DNA from: Aquisalinus flavus
GTDB taxonomy: Bacteria > Pseudomonadota > Alphaproteobacteria > Caulobacterales > Parvularculaceae
NCBI RefSeq assembly: GCF_022559625.1
Contig: NZ_CP042288.1
Span: 3,048,155 to 3,112,154, forward strand
Direction of reading: 5' to 3'
Length of the DNA: 64,000 nt
The translations under genes and the position numbers were made by a program. Positions 24,463 through 32,874 of this stretch are shown here, one piece after another. The notes below the pieces were generated by a model that searched no databases, was not told the DNA's origin, and worked only from the letters and a program-made list of their open reading frames with translations. Numbering within the stretch: position 1 is the stretch's first letter; the number at the start of each line of letters is the position of its first letter.

Positions 24463-26910
24463 GTGGCAATGAATTCTAGACACCGGTGTCTACTGGCCGG
24501 AGCCGCAAGCATGCTGGCTCTGGCGCTGGTCATTCCGGGCAGCCGCGCAGGCGCCAGCCAGGCCCTGCCGATGCGGGCGCAAGACGTGAGCGACCGGGCC
24601 AATGCGCTCTCCGACCAGCCCGACCCGATTGCCGAAATCCAGCCGGAACAGGCGGAACCGACCCTTGCCGCGCAGGCAACGGAAGAGGGCCTGAGCGGGG
24701 CAGAGCGGGTCGACTTCATCCTTGAGCGCATGACGACGGCAGAAAAGCTGGGCCAGTTGCACCAGATGGCCGGCGGCCGCTCCAAGAACCTCAATTCGCG
24801 CATCGACGACGGCGAGTATGAGCGCATCCGCAACGGTCTTGTCGGGTCCTATCTCCATGTTGCCGGGGCGGAATTCCTCGGCGAGCTGCAGCAGGTCGCG
24901 ATCGAGCAGAGCCGCCATGGTGTGCCGCTTCTCTTCGCGATGGATGTGGTCCACGGCTATCGCACGATCTTTCCTGTGCCGCTCGCCATGGGGGCGACAT
25001 TCGACGACGACATCGTTCAGGAAACCGCCCGTGTCGCCGGGGACGAGGCCGCTGCGGCCGGGCTTCACTGGACCTTTGCGCCGATGGTCGACATTGCCCG
25101 CGATCCGCGCTGGGGCCGCATGGTCGAAGGCGCAGGCGAGGAGCCCTATCTCGGTTCCGTCATGTCGGCGGCGCAGGTGCGCGGCTTCCAGGGCGACGAG
25201 CTTGCCAATGGCGACACGATCCTGGCGACGGCCAAGCATTTCGGGGCCTATGGTGCCGGTATCGGCGGGCGCGATTACAACTCTGCCGACATCTCGGAGC
25301 GCACGCTGAAGGAAGTCTACCTGCCGCCGTTTTATGCCGCGGCGCAGGCCGGGTCCGGCAGCATGATGGTCGCCTTCAACGACATCGCCGGTGTGCCGAC
25401 CACGGCCAATGCGGCGCTGCTGCAGGACCTGCTGCGCGGCGAATGGGGCTATGACGGCGTGTTGCTGAGCGACTGGAATTCCGTCCTTGAGCTGATCAAT
25501 CATGGCGTTGCCGAGACCCGCGCCGATGCGGGGGCGCTGGCGCTGGCCGCCGGGGTCGATATGGAGATGACGAGCGGCATCTATGTCGACGACATGCTGG
25601 AGCGGGTCGAGGGCGACCCGGCGCTGATGGCAGCCTTGAACGCGTCCGCCCGGCGCGTGATGATGGCGAAGGACAAGCTCGGCCTGTTTGACGACCCGAT
25701 GGCCTATCATGACGGGGCGCGGGAAGAGGCGGTGATCCTGTCAGACGAGCACCGCGAGATCGCCCGCGAGGCGGCGCACAAGGCGATGGTGCTGCTCAAG
25801 AATGACGGCACCCTGCCGCTGTCGCCGGCGTCCGGCACTGTCGCCATCATCGGCGCACTGGCCGATGATGACTCGTCACCCCTCGGCTCGTGGCGGGCAC
25901 AGGGCAAGCCCGAGGACGTGACGACCGTTCTCGACGGCATCCGCGATCACCTGCCCGACGCGAAGGTCACCTATGTTGCCGGTGCCGGGACGCAGGAAGA
26001 GGCGGACGACAAGGAAATCGCCAAGGCGGTGAAGGCGGCGCGGCGGGCGGACTCGGTCATCCTCGTGATCGGCGAGGATTACGACCTGTCCGGCGAGGCG
26101 CGGTCGCGGTCTTCGATCGACATTCCGGCGCCGCAGCTGGCGCTGGCCGAGGCGATACTCGACACCGGCAAGCCGGTCGTCATCGTGCTGATGAATGGCC
26201 GCGCGCTGAACCTGACGCCGGTCAGCGACAAGGCTAACGCGATTCTCGAAACCTGGATGCTCGGTATCGAGACGGGCCCGGCGGTGGCGGATGTGCTGTT
26301 CGGCGCGGTGTCGCCCGGCGGCAAGCTGCCTGTCTCCTTCCCCCGCGCGACCGGGCAGGCGCCCTATTACATGGCGCATAACGCGACCGGCCGTCCGGCG
26401 GATCCGGACCTGTCCAAGGACACGGCCCGCTACATGGACCTGCCGATTACACCGCTTTACGCCTTCGGTCACGGCCTGTCCTATACGGAGTTTTCCTATG
26501 ACGGGCTGGCCCAGGACGTTGAGAGTGTCGGCGAAGGAGACCGCGTGTCGATCAGCGTCGCTGTGACCAATGAAGGCGGGATGACCGCCGACGAAGTCGT
26601 CCAGCTCTACGTTCGCGATCCGCTGGCCCTGGTCGCGCGCCCGGTGCAGGAATTGCGCGGCTTCGAACGCATCACGCTGACACCGGGACAAAGCGCGACC
26701 GTGACCTTCACCCTGTCACCGGACCAGCTGGCCTATATCGGTGCCGACGGCGAATGGGGCGTCGAGGCCGGGACCATCGACTACATGATCGGGTCCGCCT
26801 CCGACGATATCCGCGTGACCGGCTCGTTCGAGATAACGGACAGCTACAGCACAGACATACCCGCCGCCGCCATCGAGACGGCAGCCACGGTAGAGTATCA
26901 GCAACAATAA
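24463..26910 (+). CDS. bglX: Periplasmic GH3 beta-glucosidase
   Basis: An 815-residue glycoside hydrolase that releases glucose from beta-glucosides. A signal peptide ends near residue 29 (GSRAGA). An acidic spacer precedes the GH3 N-terminal TIM-barrel (about 75-390), with AKHFGAYGA and the nucleophile Asp337 in GVLLSDWNSV. The C-terminal alpha/beta sandwich includes KAMVLLKNDGTLPL and a GEDYDLSGEARSR segment. A fibronectin-III-like domain ends the protein. The start is GTG with AGGGG 7 bases upstream; an ATG two codons later is possible. It heads an operon with a lactonase and a GntP permease. Confidence 0.92.
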   Translation: MAMNSRHRCLLAGAASMLALALVIPGSRAGASQALPMRAQDVSDRANALSDQPDPIAEIQPEQAEPTLAAQATEEGLSGAERVDFILERMTTAEKLGQLHQMAGGRSKNLNSRIDDGEYERIRNGLVGSYLHVAGAEFLGELQQVAIEQSRHGVPLLFAMDVVHGYRTIFPVPLAMGATFDDDIVQETARVAGDEAAAAGLHWTFAPMVDIARDPRWGRMVEGAGEEPYLGSVMSAAQVRGFQGDELANGDTILATAKHFGAYGAGIGGRDYNSADISERTLKEVYLPPFYAAAQAGSGSMMVAFNDIAGVPTTANAALLQDLLRGEWGYDGVLLSDWNSVLELINHGVAETRADAGALALAAGVDMEMTSGIYVDDMLERVEGDPALMAALNASARRVMMAKDKLGLFDDPMAYHDGAREEAVILSDEHREIAREAAHKAMVLLKNDGTLPLSPASGTVAIIGALADDDSSPLGSWRAQGKPEDVTTVLDGIRDHLPDAKVTYVAGAGTQEEADDKEIAKAVKAARRADSVILVIGEDYDLSGEARSRSSIDIPAPQLALAEAILDTGKPVVIVLMNGRALNLTPVSDKANAILETWMLGIETGPAVADVLFGAVSPGGKLPVSFPRATGQAPYYMAHNATGRPADPDLSKDTARYMDLPITPLYAFGHGLSYTEFSYDGLAQDVESVGEGDRVSISVAVTNEGGMTADEVVQLYVRDPLALVARPVQELRGFERITLTPGQSATVTFTLSPDQLAYIGADGEWGVEAGTIDYMIGSASDDIRVTGSFEITDSYSTDIPAAAIETAATVEYQQQ

Positions 26911-26931
26911 GTGGCCGGGGAGGCACAGAGC

Positions 26932-28080
26932 ATGAAGAGACTACTTTTGGCCAGCGTGATGGGCGGTGTCATGAGCGTGACGCTCGGGGCCTGCGAGGAC
27001 GACAGGCAGGACACGGCCGGCAACGAGGCTTCCTCCATGGAGGAAGCCGATATGGCAATGCAGACCACAGATGAGACCGGGCGTGATAATGGGGCCGATG
27101 ATGCTGTCAGCGCTTACGAGACGGTCGGGTCGATCGAGATTTATGACGACCGCGCGCTGGCTCTCATTCCGGAGAATGCCGGGATCGAGAAACTGACCGG
27201 CGATGACTTCTCCTGGTCCGAAGGGCCGGTCTGGATCAGCGAAGGCGATTACCTGCTCTTCTCCGACGTGCCTGAAAACGTCATCTACAAGTGGAGCGAA
27301 CAGGGTGGCCTCGAGACCTTCCTGCAGCCATCGGGCTATGATGGTCCGCAGACAGATATTTTCCGCGAGTCCGGCACCAACGGCCTGATCCGCGATGACG
27401 AGCCGGGGTTTATCCTGATGGGGGACCACGGCAACCGGTCTATCACGCGTCTCAACCTGGAAACCAAAGAGAAGACGTCTGTCGTCGCCTATTATGATGA
27501 TAAAAAATTCAGCAGCCCGAACGATCTGGTTCTTGCGTCGTCCGGCGCGATCTATTTCACCGACCCGCCCTATGGCCTGCAGGGCGGTGATGACTCGCCC
27601 GCCAAGGAACAGGAGATCAACGGCGTCTACGTGTTCGCCGCTGCGCCGGAAACCGGTGATGCCTATGTCGCTGTCGTCGACGGCACGCTGAGCCGGCCGA
27701 ACGGTGTCATCCTGTCGCCGGACGAGCAGACGCTCTACGTCGCCCAGTCCGACCCGGCTGCGGCCAAGATCTTCAGCTATACGCTGGGCGCGGACGGCCT
27801 GCCGACCGGACGCAGCGATTTTGCCGACATGACGACCATGGTCGAGCAGGGCCTGCCCGGCCTGCCGGACGGCATGGCGATGGACGCCGGGGGCAATCTT
27901 TACGCGACCGGCCCGGGCGGCGTGCATGTGTTCGCACCGGACGGGACGCGGCTCGCCCTGATCTCTACCGGTACGGCAGCGGCGAACGTGACCTTCGGCG
28001 GTGACGGCTCGACGCTGTATATCACGTCCGGGTCGTTTCTCGCCCGGGTAGAGTTGTTGTCCACCGGCGTCAGCTTCTAA
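26932..28080 (+). CDS. SMP-30/gluconolactonase-like lipoprotein
   Basis: A 382-residue protein with a lipoprotein signal (MKRLLLASVMGGVMSVTLGAC, lipobox LGAC). An acidic linker of about 45 residues follows, then a six-bladed SMP-30/gluconolactonase propeller. Family blocks are FSWSEGPVW, SGTNGLIRD, FSSPNDLVL with IYFTDPPYGL, and RPNGVILSPD. The expected role is hydrolysis of gluconolactone to gluconate at the cell envelope. The ATG with GGGGAGG 8 bases upstream is preferred. It lies 21 bases after the GH3 gene and overlaps the GntP gene by one base, which supports glucose-derived lactone as the substrate. Confidence 0.87.
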   Translation: MKRLLLASVMGGVMSVTLGACEDDRQDTAGNEASSMEEADMAMQTTDETGRDNGADDAVSAYETVGSIEIYDDRALALIPENAGIEKLTGDDFSWSEGPVWISEGDYLLFSDVPENVIYKWSEQGGLETFLQPSGYDGPQTDIFRESGTNGLIRDDEPGFILMGDHGNRSITRLNLETKEKTSVVAYYDDKKFSSPNDLVLASSGAIYFTDPPYGLQGGDDSPAKEQEINGVYVFAAAPETGDAYVAVVDGTLSRPNGVILSPDEQTLYVAQSDPAAAKIFSYTLGADGLPTGRSDFADMTTMVEQGLPGLPDGMAMDAGGNLYATGPGGVHVFAPDGTRLALISTGTAAANVTFGGDGSTLYITSGSFLARVELLSTGVSF

Positions 28081-29450
28081 TGGCCTACCTGCCGCTGATC
28101 ATGACGGGCGTGTCCATCGCGGCCCTTTTGTTCCTGGTGCTGAAGGTGCGTATGCCGGCCTTCGTCGCCTTGCTTCTGGTCAGCCTCATGTTCGGCCTGT
28201 CCACCGGCATGGCGCCGGGGGACATCATTGACTCGGTGCGCAACGGCATGGGCGGCACGCTCGGCTTCGTCGCTATCGTTGTCGGCCTCGGCGCGATGAT
28301 GGGCGCCTTGCTGGAAGTCTCCGGCGGGGTCCAGGCGATTTCATCCGGGATCCTCAAGCGGTTCGGGGAAGGCAAGGCGCAATGGGCGCTCGGCCTGATC
28401 GGTTTTCTCGTCGCGATCCCGGTGTTTTTCGACGTCGCGCTGATCATCATGATCCCGATCCTGTTCGGCTTGCGCGAGCGCACGGCAAAACCGCTGATCT
28501 GGTTTGCCCTGCCATTGATGGCTGGCCTCGCCGTGACGCACTCCTTCATTCCGCCGACACCGGGGCCGATCGCGGTGGCGGAAATCCTCTCCGCCGAACT
28601 CGGCTGGGTCATCCTGTTCGGCGCACTGGCCGGCCTGCCGGCCATGGTCATCGCCGGGCCGATGCTGGCCAATCTGCTGATCAAGCTGGACCGCGAAGGC
28701 ATGCGCTCGAAATTCCGCGGCGGGCAGGCCGATCTGGAAGAGCCGGGCGATCCGGATGCGCCGGCCATCGAGCCGATCGGCTTTGGCGCGGCGCTCAGCG
28801 TCATCATGCTGCCGCTGGTACTGATCCTCGCCGGGACGCTGACCGGGGTGGTCGGCGAGGGGCGCCTGCCAGCCTCGGCGATCTCGGTTGTCGGGTTTGT
28901 CGGCCATCCCTTTGTCGCGCTGCTGATCACCGTCCTGTATGCGTGGTATCTGTTCGGCATCCGCAAGGGCTTCAAGGCGGCATATCTGCATGACGCGATG
29001 CTGAAGGCGCTGGAGCCGGCAGGCATCGTCGTGCTGGTCACCGGTGCCGGCGGCGTGTTCAAGCAGATCCTGGTCGATTCAGGTGGCGGGCGGCAACTTG
29101 CGGAAGTCCTGAGCGCGGGCGCGATGCCGCCGATCGTGTTCGCTTTCCTGGTCGCGACCATCGTGCGCGTGGCACAGGGCTCGGCCACCGTTGCCATGAT
29201 AACGGCGGCGGGTCTGGTCGCACCGGTCGCCGAACTTGCCGGACTGCAGGGCGCGCAGCTGGGCTTGCTGGTGATCGCCATCGCCTCCGGGGCGACCATG
29301 GTCTCCCATGTCAATGATTCAGGGTTCTGGCTCGTTAGCCGCTATCTCGGTCTGACCGAGGCGCAGACGCTCAAGACCTGGACGGTGTCGACGACGCTGA
29401 TCGGCCTGACCGGCTTTGCGGTCGTATTGCTGCTATCGCTGTTTTTCTGA
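28080..29450 (+). CDS. gntP: GntP-family gluconate permease
   Basis: A 456-residue inner-membrane H+ symporter of the GntP family, with about twelve hydrophobic segments. Signatures include LEVSGGVQ with IPVFFDVALIIMIPILF near residues 78-130, HSFIPPTPGPIAVAEIL near 155-170, and the late VAQGSATVAMITAAGL and SHVNDSGFWLVSRY blocks. It is coupled to the lactonase gene (TAATG) and would import the gluconate produced outside. A cytosolic gluconokinase is encoded at 12795. Its end overlaps the convergent alcohol dehydrogenase gene by 18 bases. Confidence 0.93.
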   Translation: MAYLPLIMTGVSIAALLFLVLKVRMPAFVALLLVSLMFGLSTGMAPGDIIDSVRNGMGGTLGFVAIVVGLGAMMGALLEVSGGVQAISSGILKRFGEGKAQWALGLIGFLVAIPVFFDVALIIMIPILFGLRERTAKPLIWFALPLMAGLAVTHSFIPPTPGPIAVAEILSAELGWVILFGALAGLPAMVIAGPMLANLLIKLDREGMRSKFRGGQADLEEPGDPDAPAIEPIGFGAALSVIMLPLVLILAGTLTGVVGEGRLPASAISVVGFVGHPFVALLITVLYAWYLFGIRKGFKAAYLHDAMLKALEPAGIVVLVTGAGGVFKQILVDSGGGRQLAEVLSAGAMPPIVFAFLVATIVRVAQGSATVAMITAAGLVAPVAELAGLQGAQLGLLVIAIASGATMVSHVNDSGFWLVSRYLGLTEAQTLKTWTVSTTLIGLTGFAVVLLLSLFF

Positions 29451-30566
29451 CGGCAGCACGACCTGGCGCACGGCGCGGCCCTCGGCAAGCTCGTCCATCA
29501 TCTCGTTGATGCGTGACAAAGGCCCCGTGCCGGTGAGCAGTTTCTCGACCGGCAGGCGGCCTGCCTGCCACAGGGCGATATAGCGGGGGATGTCGCGCAT
29601 CGGCACGGCGGAGCCCATATAGCTGCCGATCAATGACTTGCCCTCGCCGACGAGAGAGACCGGCGACAGCGCCATCCTGTCGTCCGGGTGCGGAAGGCCG
29701 ACGGTGACGATGCGGCTGCCGCGCCGCCCCAGCGCATAGGCCGCTTCCAGCACGCTCGCCTTGCCGACCGTTTCGAGCACCAGATCAGCCCCGCCGCTGG
29801 CGTTGGCGGCAACGCAGCCGGCGGCTTCCTCCGGCGTGACGGCGTGGCTCGCGCCCATGTCGAGGGCGAGGGCGCGCTTGTCCGCTACCGGATCGATGGC
29901 GATCACCGGATTGGCGCCTGCCGCGACCGCGCCAAGGACGGCAGACAGGCCGACGCCGCCGAGCCCGACAATCGCAACGCTCTCGCCGCAACGCAGATTG
30001 CCGGTGTTGAGCAGCGCGCCGACGCCGGTCAGCACGGCGCAGCCGAACAGCGCGGCGATTTCCGGCGGCATGTCGGTGGGCACCTTGACGGCGGAGCGGC
30101 GGTCGACGACCGCGTGCGTGGCAAAGGCGGAGACGCCGAGATGATGGTGCACATCGGTGCCGCCGTGATGCAGCCGGCAGCCGCCGGACAGCATCAGGCC
30201 GGCGCCATTGCTCGCCGCGCCCCTGGCGCACAGATACGCCTCTCCCGACAGGCAGTGCGTGCAGCCGCCGCATTGCGGCAGGAAGGACAGAACGACCCGG
30301 TCGCCGACGGCAAAGCCAGGCTCTGCGCTGCCCAAACCTTCGACGATGCCGGTCGCCTCGTGGCCCAGCGCCATCGGCAGAGGTCGCGGGCGGTCGCCAT
30401 TGATGACGGAAAGATCCGAATGGCACAGGCCGGCCGCATCGATACGGATCAGCAATTCGCCAGCGCCCGGCGGGTCGAGATCCAGTTCGGTGATGGCCAG
30501 AGGCTGTGTCTCGCGATAGGGCCGCGGGGCGTCCCTTGCGGTAAGGAGGGCGGCGGTGATCTTCAT
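29433..30566 (-). CDS. Zinc-dependent alcohol dehydrogenase (class III-like MDR family)
   Basis: A 377-residue medium-chain dehydrogenase. The catalytic zinc ligands are in GLCHSD (residue about 48) and GHEATG. The structural zinc cysteines follow as CGGCTHCLSGEAYLC. The nucleotide site is VGLGGVGLSAVLGA with a downstream Asp (VIAIDPV), consistent with NAD(H). The catalytic segment GCAVLTGVGAL is typical of the formaldehyde/aryl-alcohol group. The substrate is not readable. It converges on the gntP gene with an 18-base overlap and stands upstream of nothing on its own strand. Confidence 0.85.
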   Translation of the reverse strand: MKITAALLTARDAPRPYRETQPLAITELDLDPPGAGELLIRIDAAGLCHSDLSVINGDRPRPLPMALGHEATGIVEGLGSAEPGFAVGDRVVLSFLPQCGGCTHCLSGEAYLCARGAASNGAGLMLSGGCRLHHGGTDVHHHLGVSAFATHAVVDRRSAVKVPTDMPPEIAALFGCAVLTGVGALLNTGNLRCGESVAIVGLGGVGLSAVLGAVAAGANPVIAIDPVADKRALALDMGASHAVTPEEAAGCVAANASGGADLVLETVGKASVLEAAYALGRRGSRIVTVGLPHPDDRMALSPVSLVGEGKSLIGSYMGSAVPMRDIPRYIALWQAGRLPVEKLLTGTGPLSRINEMMDELAEGRAVRQVVLPSEKQR

Positions 30567-30616
30567 CGGGCCTTGCTTTCTGCGGTGCCGGTCACTTGAG
30601 CTCGGCGCAGCCTGGA

Positions 30617-30712
30617 TCGTTTCAGCATTCTGTGGAAACGCTGAAACGACCCGGACTCCTAGTTTGTCGCGTTTCCTGACGGTGAACCGGTTTCCACTTC
30701 ACCGGGAAACGC
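30617..30712. repeat. Two adjacent GTTTC..GAAAC palindromes
   Basis: The first palindrome pairs 30617-30626 with 30640-30649 (TCGTTTCAGC). The second pairs GCGTTTCC (30669-30676) with 30705-30712 and, inside it, GGTGAA (30681-30686) with TTCACC (30698-30703). The wording resembles GTTTC/GAAAC repeats often found between alphaproteobacterial genes. The rest of the 30567-30999 gap is AT-rich leader DNA of opgG with no gene. Confidence 0.6.
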
Positions 30713-30999
30713 TATAGAAGAGAGCGCAAGCCACGATCAATCCTGCGATGCAGTTACCCTCGTTGCGGGCTCTCCCTTCTCCCTCAAAAGCGCTCACAAA
30801 ATTGTCGCAATTGCAGCCTATAGGACACGGTGAATAGTTGTATGTAACTCATGGTGATCGTGAACCGCAGGATCACCCGGCACGAGCGCAATTCAAAGAT
30901 CATAAATCTATAAATTGCTGCACCGCAAAAAATTCTTTATATTTGGAACATTAGAATCACCATGTGGTTCTCACAACGGCTCGGAGCATTGTTTCGTCA

Positions 31000-32874
31000 A
31001 TGGTTTTTCGTCATGATATCGCTGTCGCCAGCCTTGCTGGCCTGTGTGTCCTCGGGGCCGGGTTTGCCATCGCCAACCCGTCCGGGTTCCCCGGTGTGCG
31101 CCAGACCGGCGGAACCGGCACCGGCGCAGTCGTGATCAAGGATCTGCAAGCCGATGACACGATCCCCGACACAATCCGCCGGGCACCGGTCGCCGGAGCA
31201 GCCGAGGCGAGCATATCGGCACGGGCCGCAGATCAGGATCTCGTCGTTCTTGCCGCGTCCTCCGCACCCGGCGCGACCGATGCCGCCTTGCCGGCCGTCT
31301 TGTCAGCTGCCGTGCCTGCCGCCGCGGGCGACGCTACGGCAAACCCGCAGGCGCAGCCTGTTGCCGCATCGCCCGTCGAAAATGCAAGCCCGCTCGACGC
31401 ATCGGGCACCGGTGCCGGCCAGGCAGCCGCCGCTGATCAGGCTGGCCAGACCTTTGGCTTCGACATCGTGATGAACAAGGCGCGCGCCCTGGCGGCGATG
31501 CCCTATGAGAAGTCCTCACAGCGCCTGCCGGCTTCCGTCGCCAATCTGGGATATGATGACTATCGCCGTATCCGTCCGCGTCCGCGCACGGCAGACTGGA
31601 TCGATGGCAGCAGCAGCTTCCAGGTACAGTATTCGCCGCAAGGCTTCCTGTTCAAGGACCGTGTGCGGATCAATATGGTCGAGAACGGTATCTCGGTCGA
31701 GAAACGGTTCGACCCGTCCAAATTCAATTTCTACGACCTGCCACTGTCCGACGAGGACAAGGCGGCAATGGGCTTTGCCGGCTTGCGCCTGACGACGCCC
31801 TTGAACAGCGCCGGCAAGTATGACGAGTTCCTCTCCTTCCAGGGGGCAAGCTATTTCCGCGCCCTTGGGGCCGAGAACCGTTACGGCATATCGGCGCGGG
31901 GCCTCGCGCTGTCGACGGCATCGCCGACCGGGGAGGAATTCCCTGTCTTCACCGAATTCTGGCTGGTGCGGCCGGAGCCAGGCAGCAATGAGGTGACGGT
32001 TTATGCTTTGCTCGACAGTGAAAGCATCGCCGGTGCCTATCGCTTCCGCGCACGGCCCGGCGCGACCACCGAGATTCAGGTCGACGCCTTTCTCTATCCC
32101 CGCCGGGACCTGAACCATGTCGGCATCGCGCCGCTGACCTCGATGTATGAATTCGGACCGCAGGATCCCTTGAAGGGGCGCGATGACTTCCGCCCGCGCG
32201 TGCACGACTCAGAGGGGTTGATGATCCGTCTGCGGAATGGTGAATGGGTCTGGCGTCCTCTGGTCAACCCGAACCAGCTGGAGATTTCGAGTTTCACCAG
32301 CGAAATGCCCTATGGCTATGGCCTGATGCAGCGCAATCGCGATTTCGACAATTACCAGGACCTCGAAGCACGGTATGACCTGCGCCCCAGCCTGTGGATC
32401 GAACCGCGCAACGACTGGGGCCCCGGCCACCTTGCGCTGGTCGAAATTCCGAGTGCGAATGAGTTCAACGACAACATCGTCTCTTACTGGCGGCCGGATG
32501 CCCCGCTGAAGGGCGGCGGCGAGTATGAGTATAGCTACACCATGCACTGGGGGGACAACGCGCCGATCAAGCCGTCCTTTGCGCAGGTCGAGGCAACCCG
32601 CGTTGGCGTGCCGATCAACAATTCCGTCAACCGGCTGTTCGTGATCGATTTCGTGTCGGGCAATAACGCCTTGCTCGACGGCGCTCAGATTCACGTGAGC
32701 TCGTCCGCGGGAACGGTCGAAGGCGTGACCCTGCAGGAGAACCCTGTCACCGGGGGGCGCCGCCTGACGTTCGAACTGAACTCGGGAGGCGCAAATGTCG
32801 CCGAATTGCGAGCGCTGCTCATGCGTGGCGGCAGCCCGGTCAGTGAAACCTGGCTCTACAGGTGGAGACGCTGA
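31000..32874 (+). CDS. opgG: Periplasmic glucan biosynthesis protein OpgG/OpgD
   Basis: Needed for osmoregulated periplasmic glucan synthesis, acting after OpgH. The 624-residue protein has a signal-like helix (FRHDIAVASLAGLCVLGAGFAIA), then an unusual Ala/Pro-rich linker of about 120 residues. The OpgG domain starts near residue 152 (FGFDIVMNKARALAAMPYE). Later blocks include FKDRVRINMVENG, LSFQGASYFRALG, and the C-terminal Ig-like part ending in ETWLYRWRR. Start choice is uncertain: an in-frame GTG 12 codons earlier (30964) is possible and neither has a strong ribosome site. The stop overlaps opgH by one base. Confidence 0.88.
   Translation: MVFRHDIAVASLAGLCVLGAGFAIANPSGFPGVRQTGGTGTGAVVIKDLQADDTIPDTIRRAPVAGAAEASISARAADQDLVVLAASSAPGATDAALPAVLSAAVPAAAGDATANPQAQPVAASPVENASPLDASGTGAGQAAAADQAGQTFGFDIVMNKARALAAMPYEKSSQRLPASVANLGYDDYRRIRPRPRTADWIDGSSSFQVQYSPQGFLFKDRVRINMVENGISVEKRFDPSKFNFYDLPLSDEDKAAMGFAGLRLTTPLNSAGKYDEFLSFQGASYFRALGAENRYGISARGLALSTASPTGEEFPVFTEFWLVRPEPGSNEVTVYALLDSESIAGAYRFRARPGATTEIQVDAFLYPRRDLNHVGIAPLTSMYEFGPQDPLKGRDDFRPRVHDSEGLMIRLRNGEWVWRPLVNPNQLEISSFTSEMPYGYGLMQRNRDFDNYQDLEARYDLRPSLWIEPRNDWGPGHLALVEIPSANEFNDNIVSYWRPDAPLKGGGEYEYSYTMHWGDNAPIKPSFAQVEATRVGVPINNSVNRLFVIDFVSGNNALLDGAQIHVSSSAGTVEGVTLQENPVTGGRRLTFELNSGGANVAELRALLMRGGSPVSETWLYRWRR

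Noticed and set aside
30962..31138. A 58-codon frame starting ATG at 30962, with a lipoprotein-like LLAC motif, overlapping the opgG start
   Set aside because: It ends soon in a stop, overlaps the opgG coding region in another frame and has no better ribosome site. It is more likely chance.
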